Shown here: positions 50,846 to 59,230 of the stretch, piece after piece
Layout: each line of letters begins with the position of its first letter
How positions within the stretch are numbered: position 1 is the first letter of the stretch
Source: Danxiaibacter flavus
Lineage (GTDB): Bacteria; Bacteroidota; Bacteroidia; Chitinophagales; Chitinophagaceae
Reading direction: 5' to 3'
Length of the DNA: 64,000 nt
NCBI RefSeq assembly: GCF_041060425.1
Contig: NZ_JAULBC010000002.1
Location: 930,001 to 994,000 of the forward strand
The notes under the pieces: model-generated
What the model saw: only the letters and a program-made list of their open reading frames with translations
Told to the model about the DNA's origin: nothing
The model's database searches: none
Position numbers and translations under genes: made by a program

Positions 50846-51772
50846 TTATTGATCAATATTTATTTCGTTGCGGTAGGGCGCCGATGATTGCGCACCTAAA
50901 CGGGTGACCGAGATAGCTGCAGCTTTGCAGGCAAAAACCACCGCATCTCTTATCGTCCTATTTTCTGATAAGGCAACCGCTAAAGCGCCATTAAAAACAT
51001 CTCCGGCCGCAGTTGCGTCTACAGCAATAACTTTTTCGGATGCAATTAGTTCCCCTTTTCCACCGGTATATAAAAAAGCGCCTTTCGCGCCCATGGTAAT
51101 TATTACTGTCTCAATACCTTTTTCACACAAAATGATGGCGGCTTGTTCTGCGGATGACATATCAGTAACTGCTATTCCTGTTAAGATTTCAGCCTCCGTC
51201 TGGTTCGGTGTAATTATCGCAACATTGCTCAGTAAATCGTTTGTCAATCGCGCTGCGGGAGCAGGGTTCAAAATAACGCTTACACCTGCCGATGAAGCAA
51301 CTCCGGCAACGTGTTCAATTGTTTCCAACGGCGTTTCCAATTGCATTAATATTATCGTTGCCTGCTGAATTTGTTGTTCAAAAAACTGAATGTCTTTCTT
51401 TAAAAGGTTGGCATTTGCGCCAGAGGCAACAGCTATGCAATTTTCACCCTTTTCATCAACTGTTATTAAAGCAACGCCTGACGGATGCTGTGCATCTGTC
51501 ACCACACCCGAAACATCAATGCCTTCTTTTTGAAACAATTCCCGCGCCTGCTCGCCAAACATGTCGTTACCAACCTTTCCAATAAAAGCCACGTTTCCTT
51601 TCAGCCTTGCTGCAGCAACGGCCTGGTTGGCACCCTTCCCTCCTGCATTCATAAAAAAAGTGCCACCCAATATAGTTTCACCTGGCAACGGCAAATGGGT
51701 GGTTTTTATCACCATATCCGTATTCGAGCTTCCTACAACAATAATTTTCCCGGCACTTGTTTGTTGCATCAT
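50846..51772 (-). CDS. rbsK: Ribokinase
   Basis: 308 residues if started at ATG 51770-51772 (a TTG further upstream is less likely). PfkB-family motifs: IIVVGSSNTDMVIKTTHLPL at the start, NAGGKGANQAVAAARLKG near 39 and the ATP/catalytic DATAAGDVFNGALAVAL near 248 with the base aspartate. The usual DTTGAGD reads DATAAGD here. Phosphorylates ribose after import; fits a ribose-salvage cluster headed by the LacI regulator. Confidence 0.92.
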   Translation of the reverse strand: MMQQTSAGKIIVVGSSNTDMVIKTTHLPLPGETILGGTFFMNAGGKGANQAVAAARLKGNVAFIGKVGNDMFGEQARELFQKEGIDVSGVVTDAQHPSGVALITVDEKGENCIAVASGANANLLKKDIQFFEQQIQQATIILMQLETPLETIEHVAGVASSAGVSVILNPAPAARLTNDLLSNVAIITPNQTEAEILTGIAVTDMSSAEQAAIILCEKGIETVIITMGAKGAFLYTGGKGELIASEKVIAVDATAAGDVFNGALAVALSENRTIRDAVVFACKAAAISVTRLGAQSSAPYRNEINIDQ

Positions 51773-51776
51773 ACGA

Positions 51777-51788
51777 GCAATCGTTTTG
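51777..51788. promoter_or_regulatory. Candidate LacI-type operator before rbsK
   Basis: Plus-strand GCAATCGTTTTG (minus CAAAACGATTGC) lies 5 nt upstream of the rbsK ATG. It resembles the site at the start of the lacI-type gene and the general LacI-family centre CAAnCGnTTG, but with one extra base. Weak evidence. Confidence 0.3.
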
Positions 51789-51841
51789 ATCTGTTTTATG
51801 TGATCGACAATCAATATTTTTTTTTAAGAAACATCATCTTT

Positions 51842-51876
51842 CCTAAGTACGAAGTACGATTTACGAAGTACTTAAG
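51842..51876. repeat. Palindrome, GTACGAAGTACGATTTACGA family
   Basis: CTAAGTACGAAGTACGATTT then ACGAAGTACTTAAG; the ends TAAGTAC and GTACTTA pair perfectly. Lies between rbsK and the lacI-type gene and could attenuate transcription between them. Confidence 0.75.
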
Positions 51877-51923
51877 TTCAAGCATGCTTACTGCTCAACA
51901 ACCGTATCAAATGGATAGCAGAC

Positions 51924-52943
51924 TTAAACCTTTGCTACAGAATCACGATAGACTATTTTTGGTTCAATCGTCACCTTTTCTTCGTTGAATTCAGGTATAT
52001 CCATCTTTTCTAATTTGTCGAGTAATATTCTGATTGAAACCCTGGCAATCTCATTCACAGGTTGCACAATGCTGGTTATAGCCGGCGCCATGTAATCAAG
52101 ATAAATGGCGTTGTCAAATGTCACCAGTGAAATGTCCTTCGGAATAATGAGTCCATACTCCCTGATTGCTCTTATTGCACCGAGAGCAATCGTATCACTT
52201 AAAGCAAATATGGCGGTTGGCCTGTCTTTTCGTTGCAACAACCGGTGGGTCTCAGTGTAACCATTCTCTTCGCTGAAATTGGTCCCTCCTATATAATATG
52301 TAGTCAGCCCATGATCTGCCAAAGCCTGTTGATATCCTTTTGTACGCTGAACATTGGGCATTACGTGATGAACGCCTTGCAAACAGGCAATACGTGTATG
52401 TCCATAATTTATTAAATGGGTGGTAAGTTCATAAGCTCCCTGGTAATTGTCGGTGGCTACATACGGAACTGAAGTTGCTTCAAAATACCGGTCGATGCAA
52501 ACAGTGGGCAGGCCGTTATTGTAAGCTTTTTCAATATGATCGTAGCTGGAGCCTGACGGGGTAACAATAAGGCCATCAATTTGCCTGTCCAATAACAGAT
52601 CCAGTTCTTCTATTTCAGTTTGTTCATCTTCCCCGCTATCGGTAAGAATAACGGAATAACCTCTTTTTCTAAGTTCATGGTTTACAATGCTGGCAATATT
52701 GGAAAAGAATGGATTGGAAAGGCTCGGTATGATTAGTCCGATTGAGTAACTTTTTTGGCGCCTGAGATTTACGGCAGTCTGGTTCGGCCGGTAATTCAAT
52801 TCCCTGGCTATTGCCTTGACAATATCCTGCGTCTCTTCGCTGATCCTGTATTGCCGGGACAAACCATTCAATACCCGTGATACAGTTGTAATCGACACTT
52901 GGGAAGCCCGCGAGATGTCTTTTATCGTGACGGAATTTTTCAA
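51924..52943 (-). CDS. LacI-family transcriptional regulator
   Basis: 339 residues. Helix-turn-helix VTIKDISRASQVSITTVSRV with hinge helix LNYRPNQTAVNLRRQ, then a periplasmic-binding-type effector domain (SYSIGLIIPSLSNPFFSNIA, DGLIVTPSGS, TIEPKIVYRDS). The start is TTG at 52941-52943; there is no in-frame ATG upstream and the residues that follow are exactly a LacI N-terminus. It heads, and probably controls, the ribokinase-ADP-ribosylglycohydrolase-transporter-dehydrogenase-nucleoside hydrolase genes. Effector likely ribose or a nucleoside. Confidence 0.92.
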   Translation of the reverse strand: MKNSVTIKDISRASQVSITTVSRVLNGLSRQYRISEETQDIVKAIARELNYRPNQTAVNLRRQKSYSIGLIIPSLSNPFFSNIASIVNHELRKRGYSVILTDSGEDEQTEIEELDLLLDRQIDGLIVTPSGSSYDHIEKAYNNGLPTVCIDRYFEATSVPYVATDNYQGAYELTTHLINYGHTRIACLQGVHHVMPNVQRTKGYQQALADHGLTTYYIGGTNFSEENGYTETHRLLQRKDRPTAIFALSDTIALGAIRAIREYGLIIPKDISLVTFDNAIYLDYMAPAITSIVQPVNEIARVSIRILLDKLEKMDIPEFNEEKVTIEPKIVYRDSVAKV

Positions 52944-52947
52944 ATGC

Positions 52948-52958
52948 GCAATCGTTTG
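52948..52958. promoter_or_regulatory. Candidate LacI-type operator at the regulator gene
   Basis: Minus-strand CAAACGATTGC, i.e. CAA-n-CG-n-TTG with perfect outer symmetry, directly abuts the regulator's start codon. A close variant lies before rbsK. Suggests autoregulation, but a similar string also occurs in an unrelated repeat near 56403. Confidence 0.32.
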
Positions 52959-53159
52959 TTCAAATCTAATAAAAAAATAAACAGATAACGTTTTACGGGT
53001 AAAAATTTTGACAGTCTACTGAATATATGGACTTAATATGCTCATTTCTACCAGATTTCCCGTTATCAATAAAATTAATTTAACCAAACTTTCCTTTACC
53101 AGCCTCAGTTCTATGGTCTATAACCAAACATTGTCGCCACATTGTCTTTTCAGGTTTTT
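52959..53159. other. Intergenic spacer between the lacI-type gene and topA
   Basis: The divergent gap of about 360 nt is AT-rich and, unusually for this window, contains no word repeat. Apart from the candidate operator at one end and the topA promoter at the other I see nothing recognisable in it. Confidence 0.6.
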
Positions 53160-53189
53160 TTTGCATTTAATCCGATTAATTTAATATTG
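53160..53189 (+). promoter_or_regulatory. Candidate promoter of topA
   Basis: TTTG at 53160-53163 and TAATATTG at 53182-53189 (one mismatch to TAnnTTTG) with an 18-nt spacer. Leaves an untranslated leader of about 110 nt before the topA ATG. Confidence 0.5.
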
Positions 53190-53307
53190 CATTAGTTGCC
53201 GCCAAAAATTAAAAAGGGAAAAATCGAATTTTAATCGGTGAAAATCCTTTTTCGGCCTACTAAAAAATTCAACCAAATAGTAACAACAACCGACAATAAT
53301 AAACTGA

Positions 53308-55902
53308 ATGGCTAAGAATTTACTGATAGTGGAGTCGCCTGCAAAAGCAAAGACCATCGAAAAAATCCTTGGCAAAGATTTCGAGGTAAAAAGCTGCTAC
53401 GGGCACATTCGTGATCTTGAGAAGGACGAGATGGGCATTGACATTAAAAACAACTACCAACCCCGTTATATTGTACCGGACGAAAAAGAAAGAGTGGTGA
53501 GGGATTTGAAGACACTGGCAAAAAAAACTGACGAAGTTTGGTTAGCAACGGATGAGGACCGCGAAGGAGAAGCTATTAGCTGGCATTTATGTGAAGTATT
53601 GGGCCTTGATCCTGCAACTACCAAACGCATTGTGTTTCATGAAATTACCAAGCCTGCGATAAAAAAAGCTGTTGATACACCGCGTACACTGGATATGAAC
53701 CTGGTGAACGCCCAGCAGGCAAGACGTGTGCTGGATAGAATTGTGGGCTTTGAACTGAGCCCGGTTTTGTGGCGCAAAATGAGCATGCGTAATTCTTTAA
53801 GTGCTGGCCGTGTACAAAGCGTTGCGGTGAGATTGATTGCAGAAAGAGAAAGAGAGATAAACGCATTTTCAGCAACAAGCAGCTTTAAAGTTGAAGCGTT
53901 TTTTACCGCACCGGATCTGAATAACAGAAATGTAACATTTAAAGCTGAAGGTGCAAGACAGAACAAAGCTGAAGATGCTGAAAAATTCCTGAACAGTTGC
54001 ATCGGTGCTACATATAAGGTAAAGGATATACAGGTTAAACCGGCAAGAAAATCTCCGGCGGCGCCGTTCACGACTTCTACCCTTCAGCAGGAAGCCAGCC
54101 GTAAGCTTGGCTACGGCGTTAGCAAAACAATGCTCCTGGCGCAAAAGCTGTACGAGAGCGGTTATATTACCTATATGCGTACGGATAGTGTTAACCTGAG
54201 CGACACTGCTATTAATGATATTAAAGGACAGATCTCCAAACAATACGGCGACAGATACGTTCAAATAAGAAAATATAAAAACAAGAACGAAAGTGCACAG
54301 GAAGCGCACGAAGCTATCCGCCCGACTTACATGGAGAATACATCAGTGGATGACCATGATGCGCGCCGTTTATATGAACTGATCTGGAAACGTACAATCG
54401 CTTCGCAGATGGCTGATGCTGAACTGGAAAAAACCATTGCCAAAATTGATGTTTCAACCAATCATGCTGAACTGGCGGCACAGGGCGAAGTATTGAAGTT
54501 TGATGGCTTCTTAAAAGCCTATATGGAAGATCGTGATGAAGAGGATATTTCCGACGACGAAGCGTCTGATAGCGTCCTGCCTCCACTTACTGCTGGCCAG
54601 CAACTTGCATTTAAAGAAATGAAAGCCACAGAACGCTTTACAAGACCGGCACCAAGATACACTGAGGCTTCACTTGTAAAGAAACTGGAAGAACTGGGTA
54701 TCGGACGTCCTTCGACCTACGCTCCAACCATTACAACCATCTTAAAAAGAGGCTATGTTGAAAAACGCGATAAGGAAGGTGTAAAAAGAGATTTCCGCGT
54801 TCTGACATTGCATAAAGATGCGGTGACAAAGCATACGGAACATGAGAATACAGGTGCAGAAAAAGCAAAACTGTTCCCAACTGACCTTGGCCTGGTGGTT
54901 ACCGACTTCCTGAACCAGTATTTTGATAATGTGATGGATTATGGTTTTACCGCGCGCATAGAAGGTGAGTTTGATGAAATTGCTGACGGTAAAAAGGATT
55001 GGCGCAAAATGGTGGACAGCTTCTACCATCCGTTTAAACAGGATATTGAGCATACGCTTGAAAACGCAGAAAGAATTAAAGGTGAAAGAGAATTGGGTGT
55101 TGACCCGGCAAGCGGCAAGAAAGTAGTTGCCCGTATGGGTCGCTTTGGTCCGATGGTTCAGATCGGCGATGCAAATGACGAGGAAAAACCGCGATTCGCG
55201 AGGCTGAAACAAAACCAAAGCATTGAGACCATTTCTTACGATGAGGCAATGGATCTTTTCAAATTACCGCGCACCGTTGGTGAATTTGAAGGACAGGAAG
55301 TAGCAGTAAACATCGGCCGCTTTGGCCCATACATCAAGTTCGGAGAACAATTCATTTCTATTCCAAGAACAGAAGACCTGTACGAGATGGATTTGAACCG
55401 TGCAATTGAACTGATCAACGATAAACAAAAGGCAGACGCACCTATCGGCTATTATGAAGAAAAGCCTGTAACGAAAGGGAAAGGAAGATTTGGTCCGTTT
55501 ATTAAATGGAATGACATCTTTATTAATGTACCTCGTGCCTACAATTTTGATGCATTGTCCGATAATGATATTAAAGAGTTGATAGAAAAGAAACTGGACA
55601 AGGAAGCGAATCGTTATATCCAGCAATGGCCAGCTGAAAAGATCTCTATTGAAAATGGCCGTTGGGGAGCATTCATCCGTTTCAACAAAAAAATGCTTAA
55701 GCTCGGTAAGAATCCGGCTGGTGGCAAATACACGCCGGAAGAGTTGGCCGAAATAAGCCTGGACGATGTAAAGAAAATGATTGAAGAGCAAGTACCAAAC
55801 GCCTTTGCAGCTAAAACAAAAGCTGCTGCGAAAAAAGCTCCCGCAAAGAAAGCGGCACCTAAAAAGGCTGCTGCGAAGAAAGCGGCGACGAAGAAGAAGT
55901 AG
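53308..55902 (+). CDS. topA: DNA topoisomerase I
   Basis: 864 residues. Toprim start LLIVESPAKAKTIEKILGKD at 5-24 and DEDREGEAISWHLCEVLG near 80; the active tyrosine is in GYITYMRTDSVNLS near 290. Instead of C-terminal zinc fingers there are four glycine-rich topoisomerase C-terminal repeats (GRFGPMVQIGD, GRFGPYIKFGE, GRFGPFIKWND, GRWGAFIRFNK) followed by a lysine/alanine tail (KKAPAKKAAPKKAAAKKAAT) that looks like a histone H1-type DNA-binding tail. Relaxes negative supercoils. Downstream is the largest repeat array of the window. Confidence 0.97.
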   Translation: MAKNLLIVESPAKAKTIEKILGKDFEVKSCYGHIRDLEKDEMGIDIKNNYQPRYIVPDEKERVVRDLKTLAKKTDEVWLATDEDREGEAISWHLCEVLGLDPATTKRIVFHEITKPAIKKAVDTPRTLDMNLVNAQQARRVLDRIVGFELSPVLWRKMSMRNSLSAGRVQSVAVRLIAEREREINAFSATSSFKVEAFFTAPDLNNRNVTFKAEGARQNKAEDAEKFLNSCIGATYKVKDIQVKPARKSPAAPFTTSTLQQEASRKLGYGVSKTMLLAQKLYESGYITYMRTDSVNLSDTAINDIKGQISKQYGDRYVQIRKYKNKNESAQEAHEAIRPTYMENTSVDDHDARRLYELIWKRTIASQMADAELEKTIAKIDVSTNHAELAAQGEVLKFDGFLKAYMEDRDEEDISDDEASDSVLPPLTAGQQLAFKEMKATERFTRPAPRYTEASLVKKLEELGIGRPSTYAPTITTILKRGYVEKRDKEGVKRDFRVLTLHKDAVTKHTEHENTGAEKAKLFPTDLGLVVTDFLNQYFDNVMDYGFTARIEGEFDEIADGKKDWRKMVDSFYHPFKQDIEHTLENAERIKGERELGVDPASGKKVVARMGRFGPMVQIGDANDEEKPRFARLKQNQSIETISYDEAMDLFKLPRTVGEFEGQEVAVNIGRFGPYIKFGEQFISIPRTEDLYEMDLNRAIELINDKQKADAPIGYYEEKPVTKGKGRFGPFIKWNDIFINVPRAYNFDALSDNDIKELIEKKLDKEANRYIQQWPAEKISIENGRWGAFIRFNKKMLKLGKNPAGGKYTPEELAEISLDDVKKMIEEQVPNAFAAKTKAAAKKAPAKKAAPKKAAAKKAATKKK

Positions 55903-56525
55903 GAAAGCTTAAAGCCTAAAGCACAAAGCCTAAAACTATAAGGGTGAGATTACCCGATGGTTTTAGGCTTTTTTATAACAAGTTGAAAGCTTAAAGCCTA
56001 AAGCGCAAAGCCAAAACTGTGGGAGACAAGTTACTCCATGGTTGTGGGCTTTTTTATAACCAGTTGAAAGCTTAAAGCCTAAAGCGCAAAGCCTAAAACT
56101 GTGGGAGACAAGTTACTCCATGGGTTTAGGCTTTTTTATAACCAGTTGAAAGCTTAAAGCCTAAAGCGCAAAGCCTAAAACTGTGGGGGACAGACTACCC
56201 ACTGATTCCAGGCTTTTTTATAATCAGTTGAAAGCCTAAAGTCTAAAACTAAGCGAGATAAGTTATCCACATGTTCCTAGGCTTTAATATCCAACAGGGA
56301 GTGATTATTTGTTTATGAGTAGGCGATTGCTTTAGCCTTTGGGCTTTAGGCTTTGAGCTGTTTTATAACCAATTGGGAGTGATCATTTGTTTCTGTGTAG
56401 ACAATCGTTTTAAGCTTTAGGCTTTGGGCTTTAAGCTTTTTCTATCCGTTATTAGAAATAATTTTGTTCTTGCGAAGACAATTGTTTTAAGCTTTGGGCT
56501 TTAGGCTTTGAGCTTTCCCACTTAA
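55903..56525. repeat. Five 82-bp tandem terminator-like units and inverted copies after topA
   Basis: GAAAGCTTAAAGCC starts at 55903, 55985, 56066, 56148 and (shortened) 56230, a period of 81-82 bp. Each unit ends in a hairpin of the type AAGCCTAAAAC ... GTTTTAGGCTT followed by TTTTATAA, so each resembles an intrinsic terminator. From about 56325 three copies run in the opposite sense (TTTTAAGCTTTGGGCTTTAG, GGCTTTGAGC), making the whole 620 bp one large imperfect palindrome. The rest of the 700-nt gap, to 56605, holds no gene. Confidence 0.92.
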
Positions 56526-56605
56526 TCCACACATACTGAATAACTAACACTATGAATTTCAAAAAAAATATATTTAGTTTGTATCAGAAATTACTCCGGA
56601 CTTAA

Positions 56606-57478
56606 ATGCAAGAAAATAAGGAAATATCAGCACTCTTTACTCTGATCGATGACCCTGATGAAGATATCTTTACCACGGTTTCTGACAGGATCGTTAATTA
56701 TGGAAGAGGCATTATTCCTAACCTGGAGAATTTATGGGAAAACTCACCTTGCGAAGAAGTTCAGGAACGGATTGAAATGATCATTCACAGGCTGCATTAT
56801 TCTGACCTGATGCATGATTTGACCGAGTGGCGGGACAGTGCTTATCATGATCTACTTTTTGGTGCATTGCTCGTGGCAAAATTTCAATATCCGGATCTGC
56901 AGACAACTCCTGTTATCCTGGAGATTGAGAAAATGCGCCGCAATGTATGGCTCGAATTAAATAGTTTTCTTACACCGCTTGAACACGCCAACGTAATTTC
57001 CAGCATAGTCTACAACTATTACAATCTTAAAGGAGTGGAACGTTCTTATTCCAACCCCGATGATTATTTTCTGCATAAAGTTGTTCAGTGCAAAAAAGGC
57101 AATTCTGTTTCAAACGGTATTTTGTATTTGATACTGGCCGACCTTCTGGACATTCCTGTAAAAGCAATAAATGTTCCCCGCCAGTTTGTCCTGGCCTTTT
57201 TCAACAGCGATTATGATCCGGCTATACATAGGGGGAATCCCAAACAATATATCCAGTTTTATGTAGATGCCACCAACGGTCAGGCCTTTACGCAAAAAGA
57301 TGTTGAGAATTACCTGACACGCAACAATTTCGAATCTTATCCCTACTACTTTAAACCGATGAGCAACTTACAGATCATACAAATGCTCATTCAGGAACTG
57401 ATCAATTGTTTTAACGCGCCTCACGTTAAATACAAAAAACAGGAATTGAAAGATCTTTGCGAGTTGCTTGAGCACTGA
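56606..57478 (+). CDS. SirB1-like transglutaminase-fold protein
   Basis: 290 residues, soluble. Helical N-terminal half, then the SirB1/transglutaminase-like core: HANVISSIVYNYYNLKGVER near 130, KKGNSVSNGILYLILADLLD near 164 and VPRQFVLAFFNSDY near 191. The catalytic cysteine of true transglutaminases appears to be replaced by serine/asparagine in the GNSVSNG segment, so it may be a non-catalytic binding domain, as proposed for other SirB1 proteins. Role unknown. Confidence 0.82.
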   Translation: MQENKEISALFTLIDDPDEDIFTTVSDRIVNYGRGIIPNLENLWENSPCEEVQERIEMIIHRLHYSDLMHDLTEWRDSAYHDLLFGALLVAKFQYPDLQTTPVILEIEKMRRNVWLELNSFLTPLEHANVISSIVYNYYNLKGVERSYSNPDDYFLHKVVQCKKGNSVSNGILYLILADLLDIPVKAINVPRQFVLAFFNSDYDPAIHRGNPKQYIQFYVDATNGQAFTQKDVENYLTRNNFESYPYYFKPMSNLQIIQMLIQELINCFNAPHVKYKKQELKDLCELLEH

Positions 57479-57668
57479 TCTTTTTCTTAACATACCACCT
57501 ATAATACAATTTTTTCACATCGGCTGCAGAGTGGGAACACTTGTAATTCCATTTATGGCAGGATAATATTTCCTCATGGTTACATGCAAAAATTCCATAA
57601 CTTTTTGGTCTGCTGTTTGTATTACCTTTACGCAACACTCGCACTCCAATTAACCTAAATTTTTCTTT

Positions 57669-58229
57669 ATGAAACAAACTACAGACAAAAAGAAAGCTCC
57701 CAAGGTTGATGTTAAAGTTCAGGCAGCACAGGGAAATGGACACGCTAAACATGAAGCAATTAAGGCAAACCTTGGTTTATCAGAAAAGAATGTAAGAGAA
57801 ATTGTAAACAGGCTTTCTGTATTGCTTGCGGATGAACACATCCTCTATACAAAAACCAGGAACTATCACTGGAATGTTGAAGGCGATAACTTTATGGAAA
57901 TGCATAAATTCTATGAAGGCCTTTACGAAAAACAAGCCGACCTGATTGATGAAATTGCTGAAAAGATCAGATCTCTCGGACATTATGCACAAGGACGTTT
58001 AAAAGACTATCTGGCAATTTGCAACCTGGAAGAGCAGGAATACACAAATGATCAACGCACGCAGTTGAAGAACCTGTTGGACGATCACGAAACCATCGTA
58101 CGCTATCTGAGAAAAGATGTACGTGATTTTGATGAAAAATTTGAAGACACAGGCACCAGCGATTTTGTGAACAGGGTTTTACAGGATCACGAACAATGGG
58201 CGTGGTTCATCAGAAGTTACCTCAGGTGA
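57669..58229 (+). CDS. dps: Dps-family ferritin-like protein
   Basis: 186 residues. The ferroxidase-site region TRNYHWNVEGDNFMEMHKFY and EGLYEKQADLIDEIAEKIRS (about 60-99) has the conserved H, D and E residues of Dps. A lysine-rich N-terminal extension of ~35 residues (KKKAPKVDVKVQAAQGNGHA) could bind DNA. Protects DNA by oxidising and storing iron with hydrogen peroxide. Its TGA stop is directly followed by a perfect repeat arm shared with the convergent OsmC gene. Confidence 0.92.
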   Translation: MKQTTDKKKAPKVDVKVQAAQGNGHAKHEAIKANLGLSEKNVREIVNRLSVLLADEHILYTKTRNYHWNVEGDNFMEMHKFYEGLYEKQADLIDEIAEKIRSLGHYAQGRLKDYLAICNLEEQEYTNDQRTQLKNLLDDHETIVRYLRKDVRDFDEKFEDTGTSDFVNRVLQDHEQWAWFIRSYLR

Positions 58230-58393
58230 GTTATACGTTGTAAGTTTTACGTTATACGTTCATTAAATGGGAAGATTTAAGCTCCCGGAAATAAAGAAAC
58301 AGGCCGCTTATATTGTTAAGCGGCCTGTTTCTTTATTTACTACATAATCGTAAAAGGTGGAAAACGTACAACGTAAAACTTACAACGTATAAC
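58230..58393. repeat. Perfect 24-bp inverted repeat enclosing a terminator between dps and the OsmC gene
   Basis: GTTATACGTTGTAAGTTTTA and continuation (58230-58253) is exactly complementary to 58370-58393. The arms touch the stop codons of both convergent genes (TGA of dps at 58227-58229, TAG of the OsmC gene at 58393-58395). Confidence 0.93.
58289..58338. terminator. Bidirectional terminator between dps and the OsmC gene
   Basis: AAATAAAGAAACAGGCCGCT plus TA (58289-58310) pairs perfectly over 22 bp with 58317-58338 around a 6-nt loop. The GC-rich centre with A-rich and T-rich outer parts gives a terminator on either strand. It is nested inside the 24-bp word palindrome. Confidence 0.92.
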
Positions 58394-58806
58394 TAACTTT
58401 CCAGCGTTGCCTCAGTAGTTATCTTCGTGTTCAACGCTTTGCTGATCGGGCAATTTGCTTCAGCATCTTTTACGCTTTCGTCAAATTTTTCTTTGCTGAT
58501 GCCTGGTACTTTTGCTTTTAATACAAGATGAGATTCTGTGATTGTACCATCTTCAAGACTTACATGCGCAGTTGTCTCTAAAGAATCAGGCGTAAAGCCG
58601 GCGGCGCCCAGCACAAAAGTCAGTTTCATAGTAAAACAACCTGCGTGTGCTGCTGCAATCAATTCCTCCGGATTAGTGCCTATACCTTCTGCAAACCTCG
58701 AATTAAAAGAATATTGCGTCTTATCCAACACTCCGCTCTGGGTGGTCAGATTTCCGCTACCTTCTTTGCCTGAGCCGTTCCAAACGGCAGTTGCATGTCG
58801 CTTCAT
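58393..58806 (-). CDS. osmC: OsmC-family peroxiredoxin
   Basis: 137 residues. True OsmC pattern: KRHATAVWNGSGKEGSGNLT at the start, GTNPEELIAAAHAGCFTMKL near 42-60 with the peroxidatic cysteine, and DAEANCPISKALNTKI near 115 with the resolving cysteine. Detoxifies organic hydroperoxides. Divergent from csaA by 82 nt and convergent with dps, another stress gene. Confidence 0.92.
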   Translation of the reverse strand: MKRHATAVWNGSGKEGSGNLTTQSGVLDKTQYSFNSRFAEGIGTNPEELIAAAHAGCFTMKLTFVLGAAGFTPDSLETTAHVSLEDGTITESHLVLKAKVPGISKEKFDESVKDAEANCPISKALNTKITTEATLES

Positions 58807-58888
58807 AAGTGCTATTTTTTGATTTTGTAAGATTATATTTGAAAAAGAGAATTGAAATTGGCAATAAAATCTGACAAAAGAAAATTAA

Positions 58889-59230
58889 ATGGAAAAGAAT
58901 TTGATCGGGTGGGCAGACTTTGAAAAGATTGACATTCGCTGTGGAACAGTAATTGAAGTGACTGATTTCCCTAAAGCAAAACGGCCGGCATACCAACTCA
59001 CCGTTGACTTTGGCCCTCTTGGAATTAAACGTTCTTCTGCCCAGATCACAGATCATTATAATAAAGATGAGATCCTCGGCAGGCAGGTTATAGCCATTGT
59101 AAACTTTCCAGTAAAACAAATAGCTAATTTTTTCAGCGAATGCCTGGTACTGGGCGTGTATGATGAAAATAATAAGGTAATTTTATTAGGGACGGAAAGG
59201 CCGGTGAAGAATGGGCAGAAGATCGGATAA
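58889..59230 (+). CDS. csaA: CsaA-type tRNA-binding protein
   Basis: 113 residues, a stand-alone OB-fold tRNA-binding domain: WADFEKIDIRCGTVIEVTDF at 8-27, FPKAKRPAYQLTVDFGPLG, SSAQITDHYNKDEILGRQV and closing GTERPVKNGQKIG. Homodimeric export-related chaperone/tRNA-binding protein family. TAA stop is followed at once by TGTACGATGTGAGG words. Confidence 0.92.
   Translation: MEKNLIGWADFEKIDIRCGTVIEVTDFPKAKRPAYQLTVDFGPLGIKRSSAQITDHYNKDEILGRQVIAIVNFPVKQIANFFSECLVLGVYDENNKVILLGTERPVKNGQKIG

Noticed and set aside
50847..50858. Perfect 12-bp palindrome TATTGATCAATA at the end of rbsK as an operator
   Set aside because: It lies in the final codons of rbsK, is AT-rich and short enough to occur by chance, and has no matching copy at the other cluster genes.
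51485..51988. 167-codon plus-strand frame opposite ribokinase
   Set aside because: Antisense to an unmistakable ribokinase; no homology of its own.
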